A stretch of 64,000 bases of DNA, taken from NCBI GenBank assembly GCA_950097145.1, contig CATNCF010000007.1, positions 25,572 to 89,571 on the forward strand. The letters are read 5' to 3'. The stretch's first letter is position 1, and each line of letters begins with the position of its first letter. The stretch is from an uncultured Lachnospiraceae bacterium. Lineage in GTDB: Bacteria > Bacillota > Clostridia > Lachnospirales > Lachnospiraceae. The notes beneath the pieces were generated by a model that was not told where the DNA came from, did not search any database, and saw only the letters and a program-made list of their open reading frames with translations. The position numbers were made by a program, and so were the translations under genes. Below, piece by piece: positions 36,785-47,236 of this stretch.

Positions 36785-38318
36785 TTCCGGCCTCCTCCTT
36801 TATCATCATTGCATAGACCGCATTCATATCCAAATTTTTGCGCAGTGTATCTGCCAGAAGATCGTATTGTGTTTCCTTATATTCTCTCCAGCTTTTCTCG
36901 CTGAACGGTTCCAGCGCCACTCCTTTTCGCTCTGCCAAAGCCGTAAACAATGCATTCACAACGCCTGCTTCGTCAAAAATCCCATGAATATATGTACCAT
37001 ATACATTTCCCCGGCAGCAGCCCTCCGGTTCCTGGCGCTGTCCCGGCGGAGTCTGCACAGCAGCTTTGGCCAGGGGCAATGTTCCATCCTCTTTTAAAAT
37101 ATTTGTCCGCCCCATATGGATTTCATAGCCTGCCAGTTCCAGCCCTGACAGACTTTTCAAGACACCGGAAATATTAGCAAAATTTCCACGGACCTGGGTC
37201 CTCTCCTTGTTCCTGGTGAGAACTGTCTCAACAGGAAGCAACCCCATTCCCCAGATCGTTCCCCCTTCTTCCACCTGTTCTGGGTCTGATACCATTCTGC
37301 CCAGCATCTGATACCCTCCGCAGATGCCAAAAATAACACTGCCCTGTTCCTTTGCCCTGCAGACTGCTGATTCCAGCCCGTTCTGCCTGAGCCACTTTAA
37401 ATCTCCCAATGTATTTTTGGTGCCTGGCAGCAGAATCATATCGGGTTCTCCCAACTGGCGCACCTCGCTTACATAGCGCACATTAGCCTGTCCTGCCGCT
37501 TCTAATGCTGCAAAATCTGTAAAGTTCGATATCCTGGGCAGACGGATCACAACAATGTCCAGAACGCCTCCAGTATGTTTTGCTGTAAAACGCTGGCTCA
37601 GACTGTCTTCTTCTTCTATATCCACCTGCATATACGGCAGGAGTCCCACCACAGGGATACCAGTAATCTTCTCTATCATCTCCACACCTGGTTCCAGAAT
37701 GCTGGGGTCGCCCCGGAATTTATTAATGATCATGCCCTTAATTCTCGCCTGTTCTTCTGGCTCCAGCAGCAGGACAGTCCCGGCAAGCTGTGCAAAAACC
37801 CCACCAGGATCAATGTTCCCCACAAGCAGGACCGGAGCGTCCACAAGCCTGGCAAATCCCATATTTACAATATCATCCTGTTTTAAATTGATTTCTGCCG
37901 GAGAACCTGCCCCCTCAATGACAATGATATCATACATTTCTTCCAATTGGCGGTAAGCTTTTAAAATATCTGGAACCAGGTTCTTTTTATAGGAAAAATA
38001 TTCTTTGGCGCTCATATTCCCATGGACTTCTCCGTTGACAATAACCTGGGACCCCGTATCGCTGGAGGGTTTTAGCAGGATGGGATTCATCAAAACGGAA
38101 GGTTCCACCCCTGCCGCCTCTGCCTGAACCGCCTGAGCCCGACCCATTTCCAGCCCCTCACTGGTGATATAAGAATTCAGCGCCATATTCTGGGATTTAA
38201 ATGGCGCCGCCCGAAACCCATCCTGTCTGAAAATCCTGCAAAGACCTGCAGCAATCAGGCTCTTTCCGGCATTTGACATTGTTCCCTGTATCATAATTGC
38301 TTTTGCCTTTTTACTCAT
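36750..38318 (-). CDS. cobQ: cobyric acid synthase
   Basis: [65 protein letters not shown]. Confidence 0.97.
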   Translation of the reverse strand: MSKKAKAIMIQGTMSNAGKSLIAAGLCRIFRQDGFRAAPFKSQNMALNSYITSEGLEMGRAQAVQAEAAGVEPSVLMNPILLKPSSDTGSQVIVNGEVHGNMSAKEYFSYKKNLVPDILKAYRQLEEMYDIIVIEGAGSPAEINLKQDDIVNMGFARLVDAPVLLVGNIDPGGVFAQLAGTVLLLEPEEQARIKGMIINKFRGDPSILEPGVEMIEKITGIPVVGLLPYMQVDIEEEDSLSQRFTAKHTGGVLDIVVIRLPRISNFTDFAALEAAGQANVRYVSEVRQLGEPDMILLPGTKNTLGDLKWLRQNGLESAVCRAKEQGSVIFGICGGYQMLGRMVSDPEQVEEGGTIWGMGLLPVETVLTRNKERTQVRGNFANISGVLKSLSGLELAGYEIHMGRTNILKEDGTLPLAKAAVQTPPGQRQEPEGCCRGNVYGTYIHGIFDEAGVVNALFTALAERKGVALEPFSEKSWREYKETQYDLLADTLRKNLDMNAVYAMMIKEEAGNEDRIGTSTAR

Positions 38319-39393
38319 GTTCTTCCTCAGCTTTCCAATATTCTATCCGCTTCAGGGATTCTATGAAATACTCATTTTCGCTTCTTGAACGCACTGCAAG
38401 CCTGTACCATCCCTCACAAAGCCCTGGAAAATTACTGCAGTCCCGAATCAAAATCTTATCCTTTATGAGTTCCTGTCCCAGTCCGGAAACACTTCGAAAA
38501 AAAATGAAATTGGCCGCATGTCCGTAAATATCAATAAAAAACCTTTTCTTATCTTCCAAAAACGCAAGCTGCTCTAATAGAAACTGCTTCTCTTCTGTCA
38601 CTGCCTGCCTTGTCTTTTCTAAAAAAAATTCTTCTTCCGCGGCTGCAATCCCGGCCTCCTGTGCCAGTACAGATACATTCCAGGGCTGGGTCACTGCCTC
38701 CATCCGTTTCAGCACTCCGGCATTGCGGATTACCCCATAGCCCAGCCGAAGCCCTGGGATGGCAAAGGATTTTGTAAATGCTTTTATTAAAATCAAATGA
38801 TCTGAAATTTTCAAAAATTTTTTTACAGAAGCGTGCCTTTGACCATTCATAGGCACAAAATCCATAAAACATTCATCCACCGCCAGAAGCGTTTCAGTCT
38901 CTTTGCACCGCTCCAGAAGTTTTTTCATCATGATCCCTTCTGTCAGAATCCCCGTGGGATTGTTGGGATTGCAGAAAAATACCATATCAATGGAATCATC
39001 CAGCTTCGCCGGAATTTCTTTTAGCTGAAAATTATCTTCCGGACGAAGATACTCATAAACAATCTCACAGCCTGCACTGCGCAATGCCTGTTCATACTCC
39101 TGAAAAGATGGGGCAAAAATTAATGCCTTTTTGGGCTTTTCTGCAAGAACCAAAGAAAAAATCACCTCAGCAGCGCCATTTCCACAGATAACCTGTTCTT
39201 CCCCCACCTGTTCTAATTTTGCAATTGCCCGGCAAAGCCTCTGGTTTCCCGCCTGGGGGTAGTGGATCATCTCCGGTACTGCCGCCTGAACTGCTTCCAG
39301 AACGGAAGCTGGCGGTCCCAAAAAATTAATATTTGCTGAAAAATCAAGATAGCCTGGGTGGCTGTATATATCTCCGCCATGCTGATACATCAT
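38311..39393 (-). CDS. cobD: threonine-phosphate decarboxylase / class I-II aminotransferase (CobD-like)
   Basis: [47 protein letters not shown]; 8-bp overlap with cobQ. Confidence 0.9.
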   Translation of the reverse strand: MMYQHGGDIYSHPGYLDFSANINFLGPPASVLEAVQAAVPEMIHYPQAGNQRLCRAIAKLEQVGEEQVICGNGAAEVIFSLVLAEKPKKALIFAPSFQEYEQALRSAGCEIVYEYLRPEDNFQLKEIPAKLDDSIDMVFFCNPNNPTGILTEGIMMKKLLERCKETETLLAVDECFMDFVPMNGQRHASVKKFLKISDHLILIKAFTKSFAIPGLRLGYGVIRNAGVLKRMEAVTQPWNVSVLAQEAGIAAAEEEFFLEKTRQAVTEEKQFLLEQLAFLEDKKRFFIDIYGHAANFIFFRSVSGLGQELIKDKILIRDCSNFPGLCEGWYRLAVRSRSENEYFIESLKRIEYWKAEEEHE

Positions 39394-39454
39394 ATTATCT
39401 CATTTCTTTCCATAGTTTCTTATAGTATAATGAATCCTGGATGGCTGCGCAACA

Positions 39455-39898
39455 TTATCTGCCAGGAACTGGGATTTGACCATATGACAGACTATATGAA
39501 ACTAAAAACAGAATCACTATATCGTAATACTGCCGCCCCATAGTAAACTGCCAGTAAGACTTGCTAATCGTTGAAGTATTTATAGTTTTTTTAAATTCAA
39601 TCATATGCAGATCCCACTTTTCTTTCTCCCGCTTCTTCTTATACAGAAACACATCTGCACAGGATTTTGCTCCCTTCTTTTGTCCGTCCAGATAAGGAAG
39701 TACAAAATTTTCTGGAGAAGTAAAAATCAGGCTCTCGTCTTGTACGGTACACTTTAACTTTACTTCTCCGTCTTTCTTCTTTTCCTTAAATTCTGTCTGT
39801 TCCTTCTCCTTTAATATTACAAATGTTCCCTTCCGAAACATCCGCAGCTTTTCTTCTACATGTGCCGGAAACATCCTGATCCCCCTAATCTCCCTCAA
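39455..39898 (-). CDS. hypothetical protein with PD-(D/E)XK-like signature, possibly truncated
   Basis: CADVFLYKKKREKEKWDLHMIEFKKTI (D...ExK); overlaps the AAA ATPase gene. Confidence 0.5.
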   Translation of the reverse strand: MREIRGIRMFPAHVEEKLRMFRKGTFVILKEKEQTEFKEKKKDGEVKLKCTVQDESLIFTSPENFVLPYLDGQKKGAKSCADVFLYKKKREKEKWDLHMIEFKKTINTSTISKSYWQFTMGRQYYDIVILFLVSYSLSYGQIPVPGR

Positions 39899-41228
39899 AA
39901 TCCTGAACTTCCGTTGTCTGCTCCAAGAATTCCATCAATGCATTGGAAAAAGTCTTTACCCGAAACTCTCCATCCTCGGGAACTACTTTCTCGACAACAG
40001 AATACTCACCCAAATCTGTAAACTGATAGATGGCAACCTTCTGCAAATCTATCACGTCTTTATCAGACAATTCCAGCCTTTCCATCAATTCTTTGGGAGA
40101 ACCCATCTCCCAAAGCCTGCACATATTATTAATATGCTGGATCATAATGTCACTGTGAGTCGTTGCAGCCACACAAATCCCACTATTTACAAGGCGTACC
40201 AGCAGTTTTCCCATTTCCTGCTGCAGCCTTGGATGCAGGCACATTTCCGGCTCCTCATAACATACCACATTCAAAAATTGCTTATACTTTAAGAGCAGCA
40301 GCAACGGAGTCAATTCTGTCACCACCGCAGAAGAAGTCCGCAGTGGCAGGCTGTCATGGCCGCCGTCCGGCAGATAGCGTATTTCACTTTCACTGGCTTC
40401 ACTGCCGTACTGTATTTTTCCGCAAATCATAGATGCTTCCATCCATGCGGTGATATCTTCATAGGGTGATTTGCAGTCCAGAGACAATGCTTCCATCATA
40501 TTCAAGAACTGAATCACCGGCTTGGTAAACGGCTGGATTTCTTCCCTGCTGCGAAATTCGAACGCATCATACGCAATCTCTCTTCCCACCCGGTTAATTA
40601 CATTTTTTGCCAGCATAAATCCCGTCCTTGCCGCTGGCAGATAAACGGTATTATAATTACTACAATAAGTATTTCCTTTTAAAAACCATAGTAACATTTT
40701 GCAAAAAACATCATTTACAACTATATTCACATTATCTTCTATCTGTTCTGTGAGAAAGGACATTCCAAAGGAACCTTGGTTATAGGAAAATGAAATCCCA
40801 TTTTTCAATCTGTTTCCCCTTAAAACAATTTCAAATTCCTGTCCAATCATCACAGCAAGCATTCCAATAGATACCTGCTCAGAATTAAAAATCCCCGCTG
40901 CAAACCGGTCTTTGTTGCGCTGCAGCATTCCATTCAAAATGTCAGCAAATGTCCTGGAGGATATTTTTATTTCCTGTGTCTGATTTTGGATTACCTGCCG
41001 GACAAACTCATGCAATTCTTCATAACTTTCTAAATAATTCTCTTTCAAAAACTTTTCCATACCATGAAAAATTACAGAAGACGCGTCTGCTGAGTAAATT
41101 CCCCAAATCAGTGACAGGAGATAACTCTTGCCGCTGTTGTTGTCTCCCACAAACAAGGTAAGCGGGGAAATCTCTACCTGGGCTTTTTTAATTTTGCCAA
41201 ACTCTTCAATGATTAACGTATGCTCCAT
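39885..41228 (-). CDS. AAA family ATPase (SMC/OLD-like)
   Basis: Walker A LFVGDNNSGKSYLL; Walker B VVCYEEPEMCLHPRLQ; AATTHSDIMIQHI. Confidence 0.9.
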   Translation of the reverse strand: MEHTLIIEEFGKIKKAQVEISPLTLFVGDNNSGKSYLLSLIWGIYSADASSVIFHGMEKFLKENYLESYEELHEFVRQVIQNQTQEIKISSRTFADILNGMLQRNKDRFAAGIFNSEQVSIGMLAVMIGQEFEIVLRGNRLKNGISFSYNQGSFGMSFLTEQIEDNVNIVVNDVFCKMLLWFLKGNTYCSNYNTVYLPAARTGFMLAKNVINRVGREIAYDAFEFRSREEIQPFTKPVIQFLNMMEALSLDCKSPYEDITAWMEASMICGKIQYGSEASESEIRYLPDGGHDSLPLRTSSAVVTELTPLLLLLKYKQFLNVVCYEEPEMCLHPRLQQEMGKLLVRLVNSGICVAATTHSDIMIQHINNMCRLWEMGSPKELMERLELSDKDVIDLQKVAIYQFTDLGEYSVVEKVVPEDGEFRVKTFSNALMEFLEQTTEVQDFEGD

Positions 41229-41237
41229 CCCTGTCTC

Positions 41238-42353
41238 CTAATTTCCAAAATATGCATCCAGACCGTCTGCAATCCCTGCGGCCAGCTTCTGCTGGTAGCC
41301 TCCGTCCGCCATATTCTGATCTTCTGTGGGATTGGTCATAAAGCCCATCTCCACAATGGTGACTGGAACCGTACACCAGTTGATGCCGCTCATGCTGTCC
41401 GTCTCCCAGATATACTGTTTGTTGGCTCCTGTGGCGTTCACTGCACCGTCCAGTACGCATTCTGACAGGCTTCGGCACTGATTGTAGAGATTTCCCATAT
41501 AAGGATTTCCTGCTGTGGGGCAGATCGTCAAAATCCCATTCTGGCTGCTGTCGTCTGAACCATTGGCATGGACGCGTACGAAGGCGTCTGCACCCGCATC
41601 ATTCGCAATGGCGGCGCGCTCACTGTTGCTGATATTCACATCATGGCTTTCGCGCACCATCAGAACCTGATAGCCCCTTGCCTCCAGTTCCTCCTGGAGC
41701 CTTAATGACACTTGGAGGGTCAGCTCAAATTCATTTAACCCGGTTACGCAGCCGGAAGTCCCGCTTGCCACTTTGGGTTTCGTCTCAGAGGCCCCTGGGC
41801 CTATGGGCTCATGCTCGCTGTTTCCCTGGGCCTGGTGCCCGGCGTCAATAACCACAAGACAGCCATTATCCTTCCTCTCTGAAGCCAACTGCAGATATTC
41901 TGACGCTATATAATATTCTTCCTCTCCCACTTTTACCGCACTCCATGTCCCGTCATTTGCTGTTCTGGTAAATGCACTCCTTTTCGGCACGTTTTGGTAA
42001 ACCTCACTTTCTGTAGAGGGAGCTTTCCGTACATTCACAGACGTGGTGGTCACTACTTCTTCCTGGGCATAGACCACAGTATCGGAATTCAGTTCCGGCA
42101 CAGAAGGCTTTTCTTCCTCTGGTTCTTCCTGTTCCGGCTCTTTTTTTTCTGGTTTATCTTCTGTCTTTTTTACTTCCTGTGGTTTGGATTTTTCCTCCTC
42201 TTTTGCTTCCTTCGAATACTCCTCCTGTTTTTCATTTTCTGAATTTTCAGCGGCAGAAGATTCCGGGGTTTTTACCCCGGAATCTTTCCCTGCACAGCCT
42301 GCCAAAACCAATGACAGCAAAAAAACTGCCACAATTCTGCTGTATTTTCTCAT
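41238..42353 (-). CDS. lipoprotein N-acetylmuramoyl-L-alanine amidase (SH3b + Amidase_3)
   Basis: Lipobox LVLAGC; SH3b TTTSVNVRKAPSTESEVY; VVIDAGHQ...RESHDVNISNSERA...RVHANGSDD...VEMGFMTN. Confidence 0.93.
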   Translation of the reverse strand: MRKYSRIVAVFLLSLVLAGCAGKDSGVKTPESSAAENSENEKQEEYSKEAKEEEKSKPQEVKKTEDKPEKKEPEQEEPEEEKPSVPELNSDTVVYAQEEVVTTTSVNVRKAPSTESEVYQNVPKRSAFTRTANDGTWSAVKVGEEEYYIASEYLQLASERKDNGCLVVIDAGHQAQGNSEHEPIGPGASETKPKVASGTSGCVTGLNEFELTLQVSLRLQEELEARGYQVLMVRESHDVNISNSERAAIANDAGADAFVRVHANGSDDSSQNGILTICPTAGNPYMGNLYNQCRSLSECVLDGAVNATGANKQYIWETDSMSGINWCTVPVTIVEMGFMTNPTEDQNMADGGYQQKLAAGIADGLDAYFGN

Positions 42354-42400
42354 TTCTGCCTCCCTGATATCATAAATATACGTAAATCATATTCATGATA

Positions 42401-44155
42401 TTAACTATTGCAACTGACAATGCCTTCCCTGGCGTCTAATGTCACATAAGCCCCTGTCTTCAAAATACTGGTGGCTTGTTCCGCCTCAACGATAACTGGA
42501 AGTTCCAGGCTCAGTCCGGCAATTACCGCATGGGAATTGGGACCGCCTTCTTCCACAATCAGCCCGGACGCCTTGCGGATCTGCTCCATCATATCATTAT
42601 TTGTCTCCTTTGCCACAATCACATCGCCCTCTTTGAAATTCTGCTTCAGCTCCTCTGCATTCCTGCAGACGCAGACATTCGCAGACACGGTTTTATCATT
42701 AATACCTTTTCCTTCCACAAGAATATGCCCCGCCACATGGACTTTCAGAATATTCGTAGTCCCGGATACCCCCAATGGTACGCCCGCTGTGATCACGGTA
42801 ATATCTCCCATAGACACCAGCCCGGCCTTTGAAGCCATGTCCACCGCATGTTCAAACAGTTCATTTGCATCTTCCTTCTTCTGAATCTCCAAAGGGGTTA
42901 CTCCCCAGGAAAGATTTAGCTGGCGGCATACTTTCTGATGCATGCTGCCTCCGATAATATTACAGTTGGGACGATATTTGGAAATCATCCGCGCCGTCTT
43001 TCCTGACTGAGTCACAGTAATAATCGCAGCCGCATTTAAGTCAATTGCCGTAGTACAGGTGGCATGGGAAATAGCATTGGTAATATCAGGATTGCTCATA
43101 GTCTGCCGCAAGCGAAATCTTGCCATATAATTAATATCCTGCTCGGTACGGATAGCAATCTTAACCATAGTTTTCAATGCTTCTACGGGATACAAGCCTG
43201 CTGCGGTCTCGCCGGAAAGCATAATGGCGCTGGTTCCATCGTATATTGCATTTGCAACATCCGTGGACTCTGCCCGGGTAGGCCTTGGATTCTTCATCAT
43301 AGAATCCAGCATCTGAGTAGCGGTAATTACCTGCTTGCCCGCGTCAATCACCTTCTTGATAATCATTTTCTGGATCACCGGAACATCCTCCAATGGGATT
43401 TCCACGCCCATATCTCCTCTCGCCACCATAATTCCATCCGATACCCGGATAATTTCATCAATATTATCCACGCCCTGCATATTCTCAATCTTAGCAATAA
43501 TATTAATTGTATGGCAATTCTTTTCCTCAAAAATTTTCCGGATCTGAAGAATATCATCTGCTGTGCGCACAAAAGACGCCGCCACAAAGTCAAAGTCATT
43601 TTCTATTCCAAATACAATATCCTCATAATCCTTATCGCTGATATAAGGCATGGACAGCTCCACATTCGGCACATTGACTCCCTTCTTATTGGAAATCATT
43701 CCGCCATTTACCACACGGCAAAAAATCTCTGTTTCTGTCACTTCCTCCACGCTCAGCTCAATCAAGCCGTCGTCAATGAGAATCCGGGAACCTGCCTGCA
43801 CATCCTTTACCAGGTCCTTGTATGTGATGGAGACTCTGTTCTCATCGCCCAGAATTTCTTCCGTTGTCAGAACAAATTTCTGCCCCGCTTTTAACAATGC
43901 CTTTCCGTCTTTTAATTCACGCAGCCGGATTTCCGGTCCCTTTGTATCTAACAGCGATGCTATGGGCAGATTCAATTCTTCTCTCAATTCCTGAACTTTC
44001 CGTAAACGCTGCCCCTGTTCTTCATGGGTCCCATGGGAAAAATTAAACCTGGCAACATTCATTCCCTCCAGCATAAGCTGTTTTAATACGTCATCTTTGT
44101 CCGTGGACGGTCCCAAAGTACAGATAATCTTAGTCTTTCTCCTATCTTTCATCAC
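42401..44155 (-). CDS. pyk: pyruvate kinase with C-terminal PEP-utilizer-like domain
   Basis: TKIICTLGPSTD, MVARGDMGVEIP, TATQMLDSM; C-terminal EEGGPNSHAVIAGLSLELPVIV. Confidence 0.98.
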   Translation of the reverse strand: MMKDRRKTKIICTLGPSTDKDDVLKQLMLEGMNVARFNFSHGTHEEQGQRLRKVQELREELNLPIASLLDTKGPEIRLRELKDGKALLKAGQKFVLTTEEILGDENRVSITYKDLVKDVQAGSRILIDDGLIELSVEEVTETEIFCRVVNGGMISNKKGVNVPNVELSMPYISDKDYEDIVFGIENDFDFVAASFVRTADDILQIRKIFEEKNCHTINIIAKIENMQGVDNIDEIIRVSDGIMVARGDMGVEIPLEDVPVIQKMIIKKVIDAGKQVITATQMLDSMMKNPRPTRAESTDVANAIYDGTSAIMLSGETAAGLYPVEALKTMVKIAIRTEQDINYMARFRLRQTMSNPDITNAISHATCTTAIDLNAAAIITVTQSGKTARMISKYRPNCNIIGGSMHQKVCRQLNLSWGVTPLEIQKKEDANELFEHAVDMASKAGLVSMGDITVITAGVPLGVSGTTNILKVHVAGHILVEGKGINDKTVSANVCVCRNAEELKQNFKEGDVIVAKETNNDMMEQIRKASGLIVEEGGPNSHAVIAGLSLELPVIVEAEQATSILKTGAYVTLDAREGIVSCNS

Positions 44156-44176
44156 ACACTCTCCTATCTTCCAATA

Positions 44177-45109
44177 TTATTTATGAATCAAAGTTCCCTG
44201 ATTCTCCATACCCTCTTCTTCGGCAGTCCCAAGCTTGGTAATCAGCACGCTGCGCACTGCAGAATTCCCAATAAATTCAATAGCCGTCTCAATTTTGGGA
44301 AGCATGGTTCCCTCTTCAAACTGCCCTTCTTCTATATATTTTTGCGCCTGAGAAACTGTAAGCTCGTCCAGACGCTGTTGGTTTTCTGTTCCAAAATTCA
44401 AACACACTTTCTCAACGCCTGTCAAAATCACCAGACGCTGTGCATCTACCAGATCCGCAAGTTTCCCAGCCGCTGAATCCTTCTCAATTACAGCGCTGGC
44501 CCCCTTTAAACAATTCTTCTGTGCCAGAACCGGGATCCCCCCTCCTCCACAGGCGATAACTATCTGTTCTGCCTCTAACAGCGCACATACTGCATCAATC
44601 TCCACAATATCCACAGGCTTTGGAGCAGCCACAATCCGGCGGAATCCCTCTTGTGTCTTTACCACATGATTTCCTTTCTTTTCTTCTGCCTCCGCCTCTT
44701 CTTCCGTCATGACACGCCCGATAATTTTCGTTGGATGGTAGAATGCTTCATCGTATGGATCCACTGTCACCTGAGTCAGAAGGGTGGAAACAGGCTTATA
44801 AATTCCCCGGTTCAGAAGCTCCGTGCGGATAGCATTCTGCAGATCATAACCGATATACCCCTGGCTCATTGCAGAACATACCGACATCGGGGTAGGGGTA
44901 TATTCTGGATAGATCCGGCAGAATTCTGACATAGCTGTGTGGATCATTCCCACCTGTGGGCCGTTGCTGTGGGATATCACTACCTGATAATCCTCTTTTA
45001 TAAAATCAACCACTGCCTTTGCCGCCCGCTTCGTTGCATGTTTCTGTTCTGGCAGCGTGGTTCCCAGCGCATCATGCCCCAGCGCAATTACGATTTTTTT
45101 CTTCCTCAT
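44177..45109 (-). CDS. arcC: carbamate kinase
   Basis: VIALGHDAL, HSNGPQVG, IACGGGGIPV, EKDSAAGKLA; GGAGGG RBS supports start 45109. Confidence 0.95.
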   Translation of the reverse strand: MRKKKIVIALGHDALGTTLPEQKHATKRAAKAVVDFIKEDYQVVISHSNGPQVGMIHTAMSEFCRIYPEYTPTPMSVCSAMSQGYIGYDLQNAIRTELLNRGIYKPVSTLLTQVTVDPYDEAFYHPTKIIGRVMTEEEAEAEEKKGNHVVKTQEGFRRIVAAPKPVDIVEIDAVCALLEAEQIVIACGGGGIPVLAQKNCLKGASAVIEKDSAAGKLADLVDAQRLVILTGVEKVCLNFGTENQQRLDELTVSQAQKYIEEGQFEEGTMLPKIETAIEFIGNSAVRSVLITKLGTAEEEGMENQGTLIHK

Positions 45110-45214
45110 GAAAAATCCCTCCATATGCATAGAACGCCAATCCAGACATTTCCCGGATTGGCGCCTCAGTCTATGTTTATCCTACCATACTTTAAAGAAT
45201 TTTAAAAGGAAAAA

Positions 45215-46960
45215 TTATCCATTCTTTCTTCCAAGCATTACAGTTACTGTTTTCTCCTTCCACTCTCCATTTTCATTAACCTGAAGAACTACTTCCACCT
45301 CAGTACCTGCTGCATAATACTGCATAATATCCTGCAGTCCCTCCATTGACTTCACTGCTCTTCCATCAAGTTTTGTAAGAACGTCTCCTTTTTGGATGCC
45401 TGCCTGGGCCGCTGGACTGTTCTCAGATACCATCGTAATGTAAAGACCCTCCGGCATCCCAAAACTCTTTGATATCTCACTGGTTACATCCTGCCCTGAG
45501 ACACCCAGGAAGGACGCATTTGATTCATCTACCAGCTCTCTGGTAATGAGGCTGTCAATAATAGGCTGTGCCGCCGAGATTGGAATGGAATATCCCATGC
45601 CTTCTACCTGTGTGTCAGAATATTTTACAGAGTTAATTCCAATTACTTCACCGTTCATGTTCAGCAGCGCGCCCCCACTGTTGCCAGGATTGATAGCCGC
45701 GTCCGTCTGAAGCAGAGCGTTGGTGATAGATGAGCCTGTTGTCTCGTCCTGTACCGTCACGTCTCTGTCCAGGGCGCTGATCACACCTGTGGTCACAGAC
45801 TGTCCATATCCCAGTGCGTTTCCAATTGCCACTACAGATTCCCCTACTTTAATATCATCTGAATTGCCCAGAGTCGCCACTTTAATCTTATCCATGGTAT
45901 CGCTGGGAATGTCCTTCACCTTCACTGAAATCACTGCAAGATCTGTACTGGCGTCTGTACCTTTAATCTCTGCCACCACCTGCTGGTCATCAATGAAATT
46001 CACTGTAAGCTGCTGGGAATTAGCAACCACATGATTGTTTGTGGCAACGTAAATTTCATCTTCTGTCTGGCCAATGATAATTCCGCTTCCTGCACTGGAG
46101 GTATCCTGCTGAAATTTCCGGCCAAAGAAATCTGCTTCCACCTGCCCCATATTCGTAATGGATACAATCGACGGCATAACATTTTTCACAATATCAGATA
46201 CGTCTGTTACCGTAGTTGCCGTGCTTACGTTGGTAGCAGGCAGACTGCCGTTCTTTACTGCCGCCCCGGAAGTTCCATTTCCGTCAGCAGTGGACTCCAC
46301 TCTGGATTTCGTACCTGCAGTATACTGAAAAGCAAGGCCCGTTCCATAAAATACAGTGCTGGACACCAGTCCAAATACCACTGCAAGAGCTGCGCATTTT
46401 ATAACGGTCATTCCAAACCCATGCTGTTTTTTCATGCCGGACATATTCCTTTTCTTCTCTTTTTTTCCAGAAGCTTCCGGCGTTTTGTAGAAATTCTGTC
46501 TGGATTCCCCGGCAGGACAACCCTCAGTTCCCTGACTTCCTTCATATCCCCGGCCTGCTGGATAGCCCTGGTTTCCATAATTCTGAGTTCCGCCCTGGTT
46601 TCCTGTATAGCCTTGTTCTGCTCCCTGGTTTGATGTCTGGTTCTGTGTATAGCCCTGAGGGTCCATCTGATTCTCTTCCTGGAATGTTCCATAACTTCCT
46701 GTGGTATAAGTCCTCTGGCCATTGGCATTTTCTTCTTCTTTTTTCTCAAAGTAATTGGGATTGCGATCCTGGTTTTCCTGATTCAAATAGCTGTAAGAAT
46801 AAACAGAACCAGGCGCACCTGTGCTGGCAGGCTCCACACTGGAATTCACGGCCTCCGCCTGCTCTGGCCTGCTGCCTGCCACGTCTGCGCTGCTGTTTCC
46901 CTGTTCCATATGATTCCTCTCATTTTCAAAATTATTATATTCATTGAATTTATGTTCCAT
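45215..46960 (-). CDS. HtrA/DegP-like S1C serine protease with PDZ domain and low-complexity N-terminus
   Basis: ATNNHVV, TDLAVISVK, QTDAAINPGNSGGALLN catalytic motifs; PDZ; Q/N/G/Y-rich N-terminus before a TM. Confidence 0.96.
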   Translation of the reverse strand: MEHKFNEYNNFENERNHMEQGNSSADVAGSRPEQAEAVNSSVEPASTGAPGSVYSYSYLNQENQDRNPNYFEKKEEENANGQRTYTTGSYGTFQEENQMDPQGYTQNQTSNQGAEQGYTGNQGGTQNYGNQGYPAGRGYEGSQGTEGCPAGESRQNFYKTPEASGKKEKKRNMSGMKKQHGFGMTVIKCAALAVVFGLVSSTVFYGTGLAFQYTAGTKSRVESTADGNGTSGAAVKNGSLPATNVSTATTVTDVSDIVKNVMPSIVSITNMGQVEADFFGRKFQQDTSSAGSGIIIGQTEDEIYVATNNHVVANSQQLTVNFIDDQQVVAEIKGTDASTDLAVISVKVKDIPSDTMDKIKVATLGNSDDIKVGESVVAIGNALGYGQSVTTGVISALDRDVTVQDETTGSSITNALLQTDAAINPGNSGGALLNMNGEVIGINSVKYSDTQVEGMGYSIPISAAQPIIDSLITRELVDESNASFLGVSGQDVTSEISKSFGMPEGLYITMVSENSPAAQAGIQKGDVLTKLDGRAVKSMEGLQDIMQYYAAGTEVEVVLQVNENGEWKEKTVTVMLGRKNG

Positions 46961-47144
46961 AATAAATATCTCCTTTCTTCTCTTTTGCTCTCCTTCGTTT
47001 CTAATAAGCAGTTTACGGAATATTTGTGATGATTTTGTGTCTAATATTTTAAAAAAAAGTGTTTTTATTTATTTTCATAAGCCCAATGAAAGTTTCTCTT
47101 CCAAAATCACTTTCCTGGATACAAAATTCCACACTGACATAATA

Positions 47145-47173
47145 AAAAACCGATGATAAAAATCACCGGTTTC
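47145..47173 (-). terminator. terminator downstream of glmS
   Basis: Minus strand AAACCGGTGAT...ATCATCGGTTTTTTATT. Confidence 0.8.
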
Positions 47174-47236
47174 TCATTGTATACCACGCAATGATATTAT
47201 GCAAGTATATTCTGCCAGTTACAAAACTTACCAATT

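Noticed and set aside
39394-39454. Cobalamin riboswitch upstream of cobD
   Set aside because: The interval is too short and no B12-box-like sequence was seen
43064-43894. 276-aa ORF on + strand
   Set aside because: Antisense to pyk; composition is a mirror of the real gene
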